Notes: generated from the letters alone by a model not told the origin. DNA of 64,000 nt from Sinosporangium siamense (GCF_016863435.1 NZ_BOOW01000006.1:124001-188000); one strand, 5' to 3'; shown: positions 53,316 through 63,400, numbered from the stretch's first letter. Program-made: numbers and translations.

Positions 53316-56300
53316 ATGGGCGAGTCGTTTGTTCATCTGCACGTTCACACCGAATACTCCATGCTCGATGGAGCTGCCCGGTTGAAGCAGATGTTCAAGC
53401 AGGTCGGTGACTTGGGGATGCCCGCGATCGCGATCACCGACCACGGCAACATGCACGGCGCCTACGACTTCTACAAGCAGGCCACGGGCGCCGGCATCAA
53501 GCCGATCATCGGCATCGAGGCCTATGTCGCGCCCGCCGCCCGGCACCACAAAAAGCAGGTCACCTGGGGTGAGCCCCACCAAAAGAGTGACGATGTGTCG
53601 GCGGGTGGCTATTACACGCACATGACCATCTGGGCGAAGAACCGGACCGGTCTGAGCAACCTGATGAAGCTCTCCTCACGTGCCTACACCGAGGGGTTCG
53701 TGCGCAAGTGGGCGCGCATGGACGCCGAGTTGCTCGCCGAGCACTCCGAGGGCCTGATGGCCACCACCGGGTGCCCCTCGGGCGAGGTGCAGACCCGGCT
53801 CCGGCTCGGCCAGGAGGAGGAGGCGCTCAAGGCGGCGGCGAAGTTCCGCGAGATCTTCGGGCCCGACAACTATTACCTGGAGATCATGGACCACGGGCTC
53901 GACATCGAGCGCCGGGTCCGCGACGGCCTTACCGACATCTCCCGCAAGCTCGGCATCCCCCCGCTGGTCACCAACGACTCGCACTACACCTACGAGTCCG
54001 ACGCGGCGAGCCACGACGCCCTCCTGTGCATCCAGACCGGCAAGCAGCTTGCCGACCCAGACCGGTTCCGCTTCGACGGCAGCGGCTACTACATCAAGAC
54101 CGCCGACGAGATGCGCGCGGTCGACTCCTCCGAGCTGTGGCAGGAGGGCTGCCGCAACACTCTGCTCGTGGCGGAGAAGGTCGACCCGGAGGGCATGTTC
54201 GGGTTCAAGAACCTCATGCCCACCTTCCCGGTGCCCGACGGCCAGTCCGAGGAGGGCTTCTTCCGGGAGCAGGTCTGGGAGGGCATGAACCGCCGCTTCC
54301 CCGAGGGGGTCGACGAGCGGCACCGGACCCAGGCCGAGTTCGAGATCGACGTCATCTTGAAGATGGGCTTCCCGAGCTACTTCCTCGTGGTCGCCGACTT
54401 CATCATGTGGGCCAAGCACAACGGCATCCGCGTCGGCCCCGGCCGAGGCAGCGCCGCCGGCTCGCTCGTCGCCTACGCGCTCGGCATCACCGACCTCGAC
54501 CCGCTCCCGCACGGCCTGATCTTCGAGCGGTTCCTCAACCCCGACCGCGTCTCCATGCCCGACGTCGACATCGACTTCGACGAGCGCCGGCGCGCCGACG
54601 TGATCAGGTATGTCACGGAGAAGTGGGGCGCCGACAAGGTCGCGATGATCGCCACCTTCGGCACCATTAAGGCGAAAGCGGCCATCAAGGACGCCGCGCG
54701 CGTCCTCGGTTATCCGTACGCCCTGGGCGACCGGGTCTCCAAGGCCTTCCCGCCCTCCGTCATGGGCAAGGACATCCCGCTCACCGGCATCTTCGACTCC
54801 GATCACCCCCGCCACGCCGAGGCCGGCGAGCTGCGCAAGCTTTACGAGGAGGACGTCGACGTCAAGTCGACGATGGACCTCGCCAAGGGCCTCGAAGGCC
54901 TGATCCGGCAGACCGGTGTGCACGCCGCCGGCGTCATCATGTCGTCGGAGGTGCTGACCGACTACATCCCGATCATGCGCCGCGACTCCGACGGCGCGAT
55001 CATCACGCAGTTCGACTACCCGACCTGCGAGACGCTCGGCCTGCTCAAGATGGACTTCCTGGGCCTGCGCAACCTCACGATCATCGACGACTGCCTCAAG
55101 ATGATCGAGGCCAACACCGGCTCCATGATCGACCTGCTCAAGCTGCCGCTCGACGACCGCAAGACCTACGAGCTCCTCGGCCGGGGCGACACCCTCGGGG
55201 TGTTCCAGCTGGACGGCGGCGGCATGCGGTCGCTGCTGCGGCTGATGAAGCCCGACCACTTCGAGGACATCTCCGCCGTCGGCGCGCTCTACCGCCCCGG
55301 CCCAATGGGCGCCAACTCCCACACCAACTACGCGCTGCGCAAGAACGGCCAGCAGGACATCGTCCCGATCCATCCGGAGTTCAAGGAGTCGCTCGCCGAC
55401 ATCCTCGACACGACCTACGGCCTGATCGTCTATCAGGAGCAGGTCATGGCCATCGCCCAGCGCGTCGCCGGCTTCTCGCTCGGTAAAGCGGACCTTCTCC
55501 GCCGCGCCATGGGCAAGAAGAAGAAGGCCGAGCTGGACAAGCAGTTCGAGTCCTTCGAAGGGGGCATGAAGGCCAACGGCTACTCCGCCGACGCCGTCAA
55601 GACGCTCTGGGACATCCTTCTCCCCTTCTCCGACTACGCCTTCAACAAGGCGCACAGCGCCGCCTACGGCCTGGTGTCCTACTGGACCGCCTACCTTAAG
55701 GCCAACTATCCCGCTGAATACATGGCGGGCCTGCTCACCTCGGTCAAAGACGACAAGGACAAGAGCGCGCTCTACCTCAACGAGTGCCGCCGCATGGGCA
55801 TCAAGGTCCTGCCGCCGGACGTCAACGACTCCGACTCCGACTTCACCCCGCGCGGCACCGACATCCGCTTCGGCCTGTCCGCCATCCGCAACGTCGGCGC
55901 CAACGTCGTCGAGGCCATCGTCGCCGCCCGCAAGAGCAAGGGCCGCTTCGGCGACTTCAAGGACTTCCTCCGCAAGGTCTCGGCGATCGTCTGCAACAAG
56001 CGGGTCATCGAATCCCTCATCAAGGCCGGCTCGTTCGACTCCCTGGGCCACGTGCGCAAGGGCCTCGTCCTCATCCACGAACAGGCCGTCGACGCCATCA
56101 TCGACATCAAGAAGAACGAGGCCATCGGCCAGGACTCCCTGTTCGGCGCCGTCGAGGGCGCCGAGGACCAGACCTTCGACGTGCAGATCCCGCCCGGCGA
56201 ATGGGACAAGACCACCATCTTGACCTTCGAACGGGAGATGCTCGGCCTTTACGTCTCCGACCACCCGCTCCTCGGCGTCGAACACATCCTCGCCGCCGGC

Positions 56301-56834
56301 GCCGACTGCTCCATCGCCGCCCTCCAGGACGAAAGCCGTCCCGACGGCCAGACACTGACCGTCGGCGGCATCCTCACCGGCCTCCAGCGCAAGGTCACCA
56401 AAAAGGGCGACACCTGGGTGCTCACCACCCTGGAGGATCTCGAAGGCGCCATCGAGGTCATGATCTTCCCCTCGGCCTACCAGCTCTGCTCGACCATCCT
56501 CGCCGAGGACGCCATCGTCTTCGTGAAGGGCCGCCTGGACAAACGCGAAGACGTCGCCAAAATCATCGCCATGGAGGTCACCGCCCCCGACCTCACCGTG
56601 GAATCCGGCGGCCCCCTGGTCGTCAGCCTCGCCCTCAACCGCTGCACCCCCCCGTTGGTGGGCCAGTTCCGCGAGGTCCTCACCACCCACCCCGGCACCA
56701 CGGAGGTCCACCTCCACGTCCACACCGGCCCGAAAACCACGGTCATGCGCCTGGACGACCGCCTCCGCGTGACCCCCTCCCCGGCTTTGATGGGCGACTT
56801 GAAACAACTCCTCGGCCCTTCCTGCCTGGTCTGA
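53316..56834 (+). CDS. dnaE: DNA polymerase III alpha subunit
   Basis: This 1172-residue C-family polymerase is the replicative catalytic subunit. It starts with the PHP domain ([27 protein letters not shown]), then the palm with [19 protein letters not shown] and the catalytic [12 protein letters not shown]. Further segments are [50 protein letters not shown] and [22 protein letters not shown]-terminal OB domain ([19 protein letters not shown]) follows. The length fits the DnaE1 type. ATG at 53316 with GGGGAG upstream. It is followed by a strong terminator. Confidence 0.97.
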   Translation: MGESFVHLHVHTEYSMLDGAARLKQMFKQVGDLGMPAIAITDHGNMHGAYDFYKQATGAGIKPIIGIEAYVAPAARHHKKQVTWGEPHQKSDDVSAGGYYTHMTIWAKNRTGLSNLMKLSSRAYTEGFVRKWARMDAELLAEHSEGLMATTGCPSGEVQTRLRLGQEEEALKAAAKFREIFGPDNYYLEIMDHGLDIERRVRDGLTDISRKLGIPPLVTNDSHYTYESDAASHDALLCIQTGKQLADPDRFRFDGSGYYIKTADEMRAVDSSELWQEGCRNTLLVAEKVDPEGMFGFKNLMPTFPVPDGQSEEGFFREQVWEGMNRRFPEGVDERHRTQAEFEIDVILKMGFPSYFLVVADFIMWAKHNGIRVGPGRGSAAGSLVAYALGITDLDPLPHGLIFERFLNPDRVSMPDVDIDFDERRRADVIRYVTEKWGADKVAMIATFGTIKAKAAIKDAARVLGYPYALGDRVSKAFPPSVMGKDIPLTGIFDSDHPRHAEAGELRKLYEEDVDVKSTMDLAKGLEGLIRQTGVHAAGVIMSSEVLTDYIPIMRRDSDGAIITQFDYPTCETLGLLKMDFLGLRNLTIIDDCLKMIEANTGSMIDLLKLPLDDRKTYELLGRGDTLGVFQLDGGGMRSLLRLMKPDHFEDISAVGALYRPGPMGANSHTNYALRKNGQQDIVPIHPEFKESLADILDTTYGLIVYQEQVMAIAQRVAGFSLGKADLLRRAMGKKKKAELDKQFESFEGGMKANGYSADAVKTLWDILLPFSDYAFNKAHSAAYGLVSYWTAYLKANYPAEYMAGLLTSVKDDKDKSALYLNECRRMGIKVLPPDVNDSDSDFTPRGTDIRFGLSAIRNVGANVVEAIVAARKSKGRFGDFKDFLRKVSAIVCNKRVIESLIKAGSFDSLGHVRKGLVLIHEQAVDAIIDIKKNEAIGQDSLFGAVEGAEDQTFDVQIPPGEWDKTTILTFEREMLGLYVSDHPLLGVEHILAAGADCSIAALQDESRPDGQTLTVGGILTGLQRKVTKKGDTWVLTTLEDLEGAIEVMIFPSAYQLCSTILAEDAIVFVKGRLDKREDVAKIIAMEVTAPDLTVESGGPLVVSLALNRCTPPLVGQFREVLTTHPGTTEVHLHVHTGPKTTVMRLDDRLRVTPSPALMGDLKQLLGPSCLV

Positions 56835-56842
56835 CTCGGCTT

Positions 56843-56883
56843 CGTACAGCACAGCCTCGTTTGGAGGCTGTGCCGTACGTTTT
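56843..56883 (+). terminator. Rho-independent terminator of dnaE
   Basis: Arms CGTACAGCACAGCCTC (56843-56858) and GAGGCTGTGCCGTACG (56864-56879) pair with one mismatch around a 5-base loop and are followed by TTTT. It begins 9 bases after the dnaE stop. Confidence 0.9.
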
Positions 56884-56953
56884 GGCGGCACGGCGTATCG
56901 CGGTCGCCTTCCTCGGAGCCGACCTGGCAATATCAGGAGGGGAGGGAGACACC

Positions 56954-57184
56954 ATGAACTTCGATCGAATCACCGTCGAGCCCGACAAGCTCGAAGGCAA
57001 GCCCACCGTCCGTGGCCTGCGAATCACGGTTGAGACGGTGGTACGTCTTGTTGCCGGTGGATGGACCTTCGACGAGATCCTCACGGACTACCCAGATCTG
57101 GAACGCGATGACATCAAACAAGCGCTTGAGTACGCTGCGGCATCAACGAACGTCCACTTCTACCGTCTCCAAGAGCCGGCGTGA
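56954..57184 (+). CDS. DUF433 family antitoxin
   Basis: This 76-residue protein is a DUF433 domain: ITVEPDKLEGKPTVRGLRITVETVV, then GGWTFDEILTDYPDLERDDIKQALEYAA, a helix-turn-helix-like fold. DUF433 proteins are antitoxins commonly encoded with PIN-like DUF5615 toxins, which is exactly the next gene here; the two overlap as GTGA. GGAGGGAG precedes the ATG. The codon use is less GC-biased than that of dnaE, consistent with transfer. Confidence 0.88.
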   Translation: MNFDRITVEPDKLEGKPTVRGLRITVETVVRLVAGGWTFDEILTDYPDLERDDIKQALEYAAASTNVHFYRLQEPA

Positions 57185-57549
57185 AATTCCTGGTTGATGA
57201 AAACCTCTCACCTCGCGTTGCCGAACTCCTGAACAAAGCTGATCATAATGCGATCCATGTGCGCGACCTTCGGGCGACGAGCGCACCCGATACGACGATC
57301 ATGGAACTCGCTGTTGCGAGCGGCCGGGCAATCGTCTCCGCAGACACGGACTTCGGTGCGCTCCTGGCACACACACGTGCGACTGAACCTTCTGTGATTC
57401 TTGTACGAGAACTGATTGAGCTGCGTCCACCCGACTTGGTCGACGTCATCGTGGCGAACCTTGCGGTCCTCGACAGCCATCTTCAAGCAGGCGCCGTTGT
57501 GGCTTTTTCCACCAGAGGCATCCGGGTGAGGGCTCTCCCGCTGCGATAA
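57181..57549 (+). CDS. DUF5615 family PIN-like toxin
   Basis: This 122-residue protein begins with KFLVDENLSPRVAELL, holding the first acidic residues of the PIN-like site, and contains IVSADTDFGALLA with two more Asp. DUF5615 proteins are Mut7-C/PIN-related putative RNases that serve as toxins to DUF433 antitoxins. The GTG overlaps the antitoxin stop, so synthesis is coupled. Lower GC codon use (for example GTT, CTT, GAT, AAT) sets both genes apart from the surroundings. Confidence 0.87.
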   Translation: MKFLVDENLSPRVAELLNKADHNAIHVRDLRATSAPDTTIMELAVASGRAIVSADTDFGALLAHTRATEPSVILVRELIELRPPDLVDVIVANLAVLDSHLQAGAVVAFSTRGIRVRALPLR

Positions 57550-57718
57550 GCCTGCAGTGGCCAAACATGCCCGACCTGTTTGTCGTTAATGGGTGCTTTC
57601 ACGCCTAAGGGATTTCCGTCGACAAAGCTGTCGCGGGCAGGTAAAAACCGCTGTTGGGCAGGTCAAGCTTGTTGTGGTGTGGGTTTGGAAAGGATCTCCG
57701 GGTCGCACTTTCTTGACC

Positions 57719-60019
57719 GTGACCACCACCGATGATGCCCATGAGCACCCCGGCGAGCCCGGTGTTCGTTCGGTGCGGCGGGTGACGGTGGGGATGGCGG
57801 CCGGGCTGGGGATCGCGGGGGTGCTTGGGGGGATTCTGGTCGCGGGGATCGCGTTGCCCGTGGTGGGGGGTGGGGGAGTCACCGTCAAGCATGTGGCCGA
57901 CCTGTTCACCAAGTTGCCGCCGCCGCCCTCTGAGGATCCGCTCTCGCAGCGTACGGTGCTGCTCGACAAGAACGGCACGGAGTTCGCCACGTTCTACGAG
58001 AAGAATCGCACGGTCGTTCCCCTGGCCGCGGTGGCGCCCGTCATGCGGCAGGCCATTTTGGCCATTGAGGATTCCCGGTTCTACGAGCACGCCGGGCTCG
58101 ACATCAAGGGCACGTTCCGTGCGCTGATAGCCAACACCCAGGCGGGGGGAATCCGCCAGGGCGGGTCGTCGCTCACGCAGCAGCTGGTGAAGAACATTCT
58201 GGTGGAGAGTGCCGAGTCGGAGGCCGAGCGGGATCGGGCGCGGGCGCCGAGTATTCAGCGCAAGCTCAACGAGTTGCGGCTGGCACTTGCGATGGAGAAG
58301 AAATACACCAAGGCCGAGATCCTCGAACGCTATCTCAACATCTCCTACTACGGTGCCGGCGCGTTCGGGGTCGAGGCAGCCGCCCGGCGGTTCTTCTCGA
58401 CGACCGCCGCTCAGCTCACGCTGGCTCAGGCGGCCACGCTGGCCGGTGCCGTACGCGCTCCCGCCACGACCGATCCGGCGCTCGGCAGGCAGCGGCAGCG
58501 CCGGCTCACGGAGCGGCGGGATCTGGTGCTGGACCGTATGGCCGAGCTGCGCATGGTGAGTACGGCACAAGCCCGGGCGGCCAAACGCAGCCCTCTCGGG
58601 ATCAAGCTGCAACCGGCCCCCGGTGGGTGCTTTGAGAGCAAATATCCGTTCTTCTGCCTTTATGTCTATCGAGAGCTCCAGAACAACCCCGTCTTCGGTC
58701 ACACCAGAGCCGAACGCCTGCGCCGCCTCGCCGTAGGCGGCCTCACCCTGACCACCACCCTCGACCCCCGCGTTCAGAAAGCAGCCCAGCGCGCCATCTC
58801 ATCCCGGGTCGACCCCGCCGACACCGAGGTGGCAGCCGAGGCCATGGTGGAACCCGGCACCGGCCGGGTGCGGGCTTTGGCCGCCAGCAAACGCTACGGG
58901 GCCAACCCAGGCGGGCGGAAACTCGGCCCGGCCACGACCTACAACCTCCCCGCCGACGCGGCGCACGGCGGCGGCCAGGGCTTCCAGGCCGGATCGACGT
59001 TCAAGGTCTACACGCTGGCCACCGCGCTCAAAAAAGGATGGCAGTTCAACCAGGGCTTCAACACACCTGGCAGTTACGTGCCGAGCAGGGGCTTTCGCAA
59101 CTGCAAAGGAGTGCCGGTGAACGATCCGGGCTCCGTCATCCACAATGCCAGCGGAGAGGGCAAAGGCGGCCCGCACAGCCTGGCCACCGGCACCTGGAAC
59201 TCCGTCAACATCTTCTACATGATGCTCGAACGCGAGGTCGGGCTCTGCGACGTCGTCAAAACCTCACGCTCGCTCGGCATCACCCGCGCCGACGGCAAAG
59301 CCCTGCGGGAGGTGCCGACCTTCACGCTCGGCATCAACGAGATGGACCCGCTGACCGTCGCCGCGTCCTTCGCCACGTTCGGCGCCAGGGGCCGCTATTG
59401 CCGCCCGGTCACCATCGTCGAGATCACGGACAGGGACGGTAACCGTACCCCCATCTCCTCAAGCTGCTCCCAGGCGCTGGAACCGGAGGTGGCCGACGCC
59501 GTCAACTGGGTGCTGCGCGGCGTGTTCGCCCGCGGCACCATGAAAGGCCAGAGCATCGGCCGCCACGCGGCGGGCAAGACCGGCACCACCGACGGCTACA
59601 CCTCGGCGTGGTTCGCCGGCTACACCCCTGACCTGGCCGCCGCCGTCAGCATCGGCGACCTGCGCGGCTCCTACCGCCACCCGCTGCGCGGCGTGACCAT
59701 CGGCGACACGTATTACGGCTCGGTCCAGGGAGCCTCCCTGCCCGGCCCCATCTGGGTGGACTCCATGAGCGAGGCCCTGGCCGGCAGCGCCGGCACCCCC
59801 TTCACCCGCCCCGACATGGCCCGCTTCGGCGGCGGCCACACCCCCGGCCTCGAACGCGCCGAACGCGAGGAAAGCGATCGCCGCCGAGACCGCCGCGGCG
59901 ACCGGCGCGACCGCGACCGCGACGAATTCGACGACTACGACCACAGCTTCGAACGCGAGATGGCCGACCAGGAGGCAGGCATCTTCGGTGAGGGCTGGCG
60001 ATGGCCGTGGGACGACTGA
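57719..60019 (+). CDS. Class A penicillin-binding protein (transglycosylase/transpeptidase)
   Basis: This bifunctional PBP (766 residues from this start) has a membrane anchor near residue 35 and a GT51 transglycosylase domain (AILAIEDSRFYEHAG with catalytic Glu117, GGSSLTQQLVKN, KYTKAEILERYLN). A transpeptidase domain follows with GSTFK (Ser426, Lys429), SVN (495-497) and KTGTT (620-624). The C-terminal tail is Arg/Asp/Glu-rich and lies outside the membrane. It polymerises and crosslinks peptidoglycan. The start is uncertain: the frame is open back to 57593, and the GTG at 57719 has only a distant GGAAAGG upstream. Confidence 0.92.
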   Translation: MTTTDDAHEHPGEPGVRSVRRVTVGMAAGLGIAGVLGGILVAGIALPVVGGGGVTVKHVADLFTKLPPPPSEDPLSQRTVLLDKNGTEFATFYEKNRTVVPLAAVAPVMRQAILAIEDSRFYEHAGLDIKGTFRALIANTQAGGIRQGGSSLTQQLVKNILVESAESEAERDRARAPSIQRKLNELRLALAMEKKYTKAEILERYLNISYYGAGAFGVEAAARRFFSTTAAQLTLAQAATLAGAVRAPATTDPALGRQRQRRLTERRDLVLDRMAELRMVSTAQARAAKRSPLGIKLQPAPGGCFESKYPFFCLYVYRELQNNPVFGHTRAERLRRLAVGGLTLTTTLDPRVQKAAQRAISSRVDPADTEVAAEAMVEPGTGRVRALAASKRYGANPGGRKLGPATTYNLPADAAHGGGQGFQAGSTFKVYTLATALKKGWQFNQGFNTPGSYVPSRGFRNCKGVPVNDPGSVIHNASGEGKGGPHSLATGTWNSVNIFYMMLEREVGLCDVVKTSRSLGITRADGKALREVPTFTLGINEMDPLTVAASFATFGARGRYCRPVTIVEITDRDGNRTPISSSCSQALEPEVADAVNWVLRGVFARGTMKGQSIGRHAAGKTGTTDGYTSAWFAGYTPDLAAAVSIGDLRGSYRHPLRGVTIGDTYYGSVQGASLPGPIWVDSMSEALAGSAGTPFTRPDMARFGGGHTPGLERAEREESDRRRDRRGDRRDRDRDEFDDYDHSFEREMADQEAGIFGEGWRWPWDD

Positions 60020-60025
60020 TCCGCC

Positions 60026-60044
60026 GCCCGTGACGACGACGGGC
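60026..60044 (+). terminator. Small hairpin after the PBP gene
   Basis: Arms GCCCGT and ACGGGC pair around a 7-base loop and are followed by TTTCG, 7 bases after the PBP stop. The stem is short, so termination may be partial and the lipoprotein gene might be co-transcribed. Confidence 0.35.
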
Positions 60045-60070
60045 TTTCGTGTAGAACCACAGGGGGAAAA

Positions 60071-60667
60071 ATGACTGTACGGAGCATCCGATCCGTTGTC
60101 GTGTACGCGGCGGCGGTGCTGCTGGCGGGGGCGACCCTAGTCGGTTGCGGCAGCGACAGGGACCTCGCCGCCAGACCCGGCAACGCGATCAACGCCAACC
60201 CGGCGACCGCCGCCCCGGCGTCCCCGCCCGCCGACGGCGAGTTTCACGGTCCGTGCCCGACCGCGGGCAACGCCCGGCGTTTCGCCAAGACCCGCTTCGC
60301 GCTCCACGGGGGACTCGCGCTCGGGGCCTTCTACCGCTATATCTACCAGCCGCTCCGCAGCGGCGGCTTCAAGGAGGGCGCGGAAAAGCGCAAGCGTACC
60401 TTCGTGAAGGCGGCCATCGCAGGCGCCTTCGCCCTCCACGAGCTGAGGGTCGCCAAGGGCTTCGCCATGAGCAACCCGACCCTCTGCAAGGCCGTCGAGG
60501 GCGTCACCACGAAGGTCACCGCCCTCACCGACAAACTGAAGGGCGGCACGGCCACCCCGGCCGACCTCGAGGGCGTCAAGTCCTCCATCAACGACATGAA
60601 GGGCAGCGCCACCAAGAACGGCTTCCCGGTGAAGGAACAACCGGTCACCATCCCCGGCGCTAGCTGA
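60071..60667 (+). CDS. Putative lipoprotein of unknown function
   Basis: This 198-residue protein has a lipoprotein signal peptide: a basic start, a hydrophobic core and the lipobox LVGC near residue 26. The mature part has a short Ala/Pro linker, then a largely helical region (KTRFALHGGLALGAFYRYIY, AGAFALHELRVAKGFAM) with Cys residues near 63 and 142. I do not recognise the family. GGGGG precedes the ATG. It follows the PBP gene by 51 bases, which hints at a role at the cell surface. Confidence 0.8.
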   Translation: MTVRSIRSVVVYAAAVLLAGATLVGCGSDRDLAARPGNAINANPATAAPASPPADGEFHGPCPTAGNARRFAKTRFALHGGLALGAFYRYIYQPLRSGGFKEGAEKRKRTFVKAAIAGAFALHELRVAKGFAMSNPTLCKAVEGVTTKVTALTDKLKGGTATPADLEGVKSSINDMKGSATKNGFPVKEQPVTIPGAS

Positions 60668-60690
60668 CGTTCCCGACAGATGTCGCCTGC

Positions 60691-60754
60691 GAGAGAGCGG
60701 TAGCGAGAGCAGGACATGACCGGTGCCCTGAGCACGATCGCTGACCGCTCTCTC
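60691..60754. terminator. Long imperfect hairpin after the lipoprotein gene
   Basis: GAGAGAGCGGT (60691-60701) pairs with ACCGCTCTCTC (60744-60754). Inside it AGCGA (60702-60706) pairs with TCGCT (60738-60742) across a one-base bulge, and CAGG/CCTG can close the inner loop. It begins 24 bases after the lipoprotein stop; it may be a terminator or a structured RNA element. Confidence 0.5.
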
Positions 60755-60833
60755 ACAGATGACGAACGTTGGACTACCAGCCTGCCTGCTCAGGGTGATC
60801 GATTCTGGTGGTGACGGGGATAGCGTTCTTCTT

Positions 60834-61127
60834 ATGAGTGCTCGGCCTGCCGAGGATGATCCCCGGGACCCGCAGGTGATCCTTCGTGGGCTGCCTCTGC
60901 GGGAGCGGGCGGAGTTCCTCTGTTAATACCGCGAGGCGGTCGAAGCGGCGCGTGACTATGTCGCCCGCTACAAAGACCTTTCCCGGTTGTTGCACAGGTG
61001 GAGCATGGTCGTGGTGACCGCTTCCCGCCCCGGATACTACGAAGCGATTGAGGAGGCCAGGTCGGGCCACGCTACGACGGCTCCTCTCGCGGAGGCGATC
61101 TCCGTGGAGTTGTCCCGTCGGCGGTGA
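60834..61127 (+). pseudogene. DUF6247 family protein, interrupted by TAA at codon 31
   Basis: The frame reads MSARPAEDDPRDPQVILRGL, then LPLRERAEFLC, a TAA at 60924-60926, then YREAVEAARDYVARYKDLSR, LLHRWSMVVVTASRPGYYEA and IEEARSG, ending at a TGA. Apart from the stop this follows the DUF6247 pattern, with FL-x-QYREAVDAA and SRPG(F/Y)YEA. The stop falls where the family normally has Gln before Tyr, so a CAA/CAG to TAA-type change is likely. DUF6247 genes often accompany toxin-like genes, but no partner is seen here. Confidence 0.75.
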
Positions 61128-61387
61128 CGTTCCGACCTGACCTATCTGAGCGGCGCTGTCCCCATTCGGGGAATTTCCTGCGGACGCTCCTGCGGCGGCC
61201 CTGGCGCCGACGTCTGGGACGATCCCTACGGCCCGCTGACGAGCATGGCCACCGGTGATTCGCAGTTGTCGGCCCTGCTGCCGGTGGAGCGGCTTACGGC
61301 CCCGCCCTCACCGACGGCGGGCCGGCTTCGGGGAAGGGCGCGGGGCGATCTCCTTCCTGATGTTGGGTGCGGTTGAAGTGGAGGGGT
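61128..61387. other. Gap before murA, possible gene remnant
   Basis: No intact gene is present in these 260 bases. One plus-strand frame reads VWDDPYGPLTSMATGDSQLS followed by ALLPVERL, which looks protein-like but could not be assigned. It may be a remnant left by the same decay that affected the DUF6247 gene. Confidence 0.3.
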
Positions 61388-62707
61388 TCACCGGGGTGGG
61401 AGTTTTTCCCTGCGCAGGTTGAGGCCCAGGGAGGCGAACTGGTCGAACGGGTGGTGGTAGCCGCGTTCGATGTGGTGGACGCCGCGCAGGGTGGAGGTGC
61501 CGTCGGCGACGGCGGCGGCGAGGACGGCGGAGAAGCCGGCGCGGATGTCGGGGAGGGTGACGTCGGCGCCGCGGAGTTTGGAGACGCCGCGGACGACGGC
61601 TGAGTGTTTGGCGTTGGTGTCGTGGTAGCGGCAGGCAGGGCCGCCCAGGCACACGTTGAAGACCTCGATCTCGCAGCCGAGTTTCTGCAGGGCCGGCACG
61701 TAGACGAGACGGTTCTCGAAGACGGTTTCGTGCAGGACCGACATGCCCTGGCTCTGGGTGAACAGGACCATGAGCGGTGTCTGCCAGTCGGTCATGAAGC
61801 CGGGATGGGTGTCGGTCTTTACGGCTGCCGCCCGCAGGCCGTCGGGGGCCGAGGCGGTGAGCCAGTCGTCGGTGATCTCGAAGCGGGCGCCCATGCGGGC
61901 CAGGGTGGTGATCGCGGTGACGAGGCGGTCCTGGGGGCAGCCGTGGACACGGACGGAGCCGCCGGTGATGAGGCCGGCGACGAGGTAGGAGAAGGCTTCG
62001 ATGCGGTCGCCGGCGAGCCAGGTGGAGGCGCCGTGGAGTTCTTCGACGCCTTCGATGACGATGCGGCGGTCGGGGCTGAGTTCGATGCGGGCGCCCATGC
62101 GCTGGAGGAACAAGGCGAGTTCCACCACTTCGGGTTCCATGGCCGCGCCCTTGATCACGGTCTTGCCCTCGGCGAGGACCGCGGTCATGAGGATGGTCTC
62201 GGTGGCGCCGACGCTCGGGTAGGGGAGTTCGATGCGGGTGCCGTGGAGGCGCCCGGCTTTGGCGGCGATGCCGGTGTCGCCGACCTCGACCTCGGCGCCC
62301 ATGGAGCGGAGCGCCTCGACGTGGAAGTTGACGGGGCGGCGGCCGATGGGGTCGCCGCCGACGAGAGGTACGAAGGCCTCCCCGGCCAGGTGGAGCAGCG
62401 GGCCGAGCATGAGGATGGGGATCCGGTTGAGTCCCGTGAAGGCCTCGGGCACCCGGGGGTTGATCTCCGGGCCCCTGGTCACGGTGATCTCGTCTTTGGT
62501 GATGTCGACATGGATGCCGAGTGCTTCCAGCATCGCGGCGGTGATGCCGACCTCGCCCACTTCAGGGGCGTTGTGGATGGTGCTGTCGCCGGTGCCGAGC
62601 ATGGCGGCGACCATATGTTTGGAGACTCCGTTCTTGGATCCGCGTACAACGACGTCGCCGTGGAGCGGACCGGAGGGTTCTATCAGCCACACCTCTTGTT
62701 CGTTCAC
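61388..62707 (-). CDS. murA: UDP-N-acetylglucosamine 1-carboxyvinyltransferase (MurA), Asp active-site type
   Basis: This 439-residue EPSP-synthase-fold enzyme transfers enolpyruvate from PEP to UDP-GlcNAc. It has VVVRGSKNGVSKHM with Lys25-Asn26, NRIPILMLGPLL, GGDPIGRRPVNFH, THPGFMTDWQTPLM with the general-base Asp, and DIRAGFSAVLAA. At the position of the catalytic-loop Cys115 there is Asp119 (GGDPIG), the change that makes mycobacterial MurA resistant to fosfomycin. GTG at 62707 was chosen because the family begins about 20 residues before the GSKNG motif; the frame is open to 62791. Confidence 0.88.
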   Translation of the reverse strand: MNEQEVWLIEPSGPLHGDVVVRGSKNGVSKHMVAAMLGTGDSTIHNAPEVGEVGITAAMLEALGIHVDITKDEITVTRGPEINPRVPEAFTGLNRIPILMLGPLLHLAGEAFVPLVGGDPIGRRPVNFHVEALRSMGAEVEVGDTGIAAKAGRLHGTRIELPYPSVGATETILMTAVLAEGKTVIKGAAMEPEVVELALFLQRMGARIELSPDRRIVIEGVEELHGASTWLAGDRIEAFSYLVAGLITGGSVRVHGCPQDRLVTAITTLARMGARFEITDDWLTASAPDGLRAAAVKTDTHPGFMTDWQTPLMVLFTQSQGMSVLHETVFENRLVYVPALQKLGCEIEVFNVCLGGPACRYHDTNAKHSAVVRGVSKLRGADVTLPDIRAGFSAVLAAAVADGTSTLRGVHHIERGYHHPFDQFASLGLNLRREKLPPR

Positions 62708-62782
62708 GTGAAAAGCGTAGGGCCGTCCGTTGGTCGATAGCATCAGGCGGGTCCGGCCCACCTCGGTTAGAGGAGTGAGCAC

Positions 62783-63400
62783 TTGCGGCATTTGCGGGAG
62801 TTCGCGGTGACCGTGTTCGTGCTGGCGGTCCTGGGAGTGATCGCGGGGTTCGTCTGGGCGGCGACCGCGCCGCGGACCTTGTTCGTCAGTGGTCCCGACG
62901 GCGACGTGCCGGCCGATCCCACGACACAGACACTCATCGCCGCCGACGGCTGGTTCGCGGTGGTGACCGGTCTCCTAGGACTGGCGAGCGGCATTGTCGG
63001 ACATGTCCTGAGCCGGAAGCGGCCCCTCCCCGTCGTGGTGGGGCTGGCAGTCGGAGGGATGGGGGCCTCGCTGCTCACCTTCGGGGTGGGCAGGGTCGTC
63101 TGCCTCAGCGCGCCCGTGCAACTGGCCGCGGGGCCGACGGGGACGACGACGACCGCCCACCTCGTGCTCACCGCCCATGGGGTGCTGATGGCCTGGCCGT
63201 TCCTGGCGGTCGGGGTGTTCTTCGCGATCGAAGGCGTGCTCGCCTATCGCGAGTCTCCCCTGCGCAAGCCGTACGGAGGGCAGGCGCCACCGCTCTTTCC
63301 GGTCTTCCGCGGCGCTTTCCCCCCTAAGGCGGATCTGGCCTCCAACTCCGACTCGTCCGGCAAAGGCCCTGCGGACCCCGTACCCGAGTCACGGGACTGA
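62783..63400 (+). CDS. DUF2567 family membrane protein
   Basis: This 205-residue protein has four hydrophobic segments (about residues 5-27, 55-75, 84-104 and 130-150) with an extracytoplasmic loop after the first (APRTLFVSGPDGDV, then PTTQTLIAADGWFA). The pattern matches actinobacterial DUF2567 proteins of unknown function. TTG at 62783 was chosen because GAGGAG lies 8 bases upstream. The C-terminal tail is polar and probably cytoplasmic. It diverges from murA across 75 bases. Confidence 0.75.
   Translation: MRHLREFAVTVFVLAVLGVIAGFVWAATAPRTLFVSGPDGDVPADPTTQTLIAADGWFAVVTGLLGLASGIVGHVLSRKRPLPVVVGLAVGGMGASLLTFGVGRVVCLSAPVQLAAGPTGTTTTAHLVLTAHGVLMAWPFLAVGVFFAIEGVLAYRESPLRKPYGGQAPPLFPVFRGAFPPKADLASNSDSSGKGPADPVPESRD

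Noticed and set aside
53676-56930. 1084-codon minus-strand frame opposite dnaE
   Set aside because: Shadow of dnaE; the translation is Val/Gly/Asp-rich without motifs, while the plus frame is a complete polymerase.
60774-61070. 98-codon minus-strand frame over the DUF6247 locus
   Set aside because: The plus strand matches DUF6247 apart from one stop, so the minus frame is an artefact.
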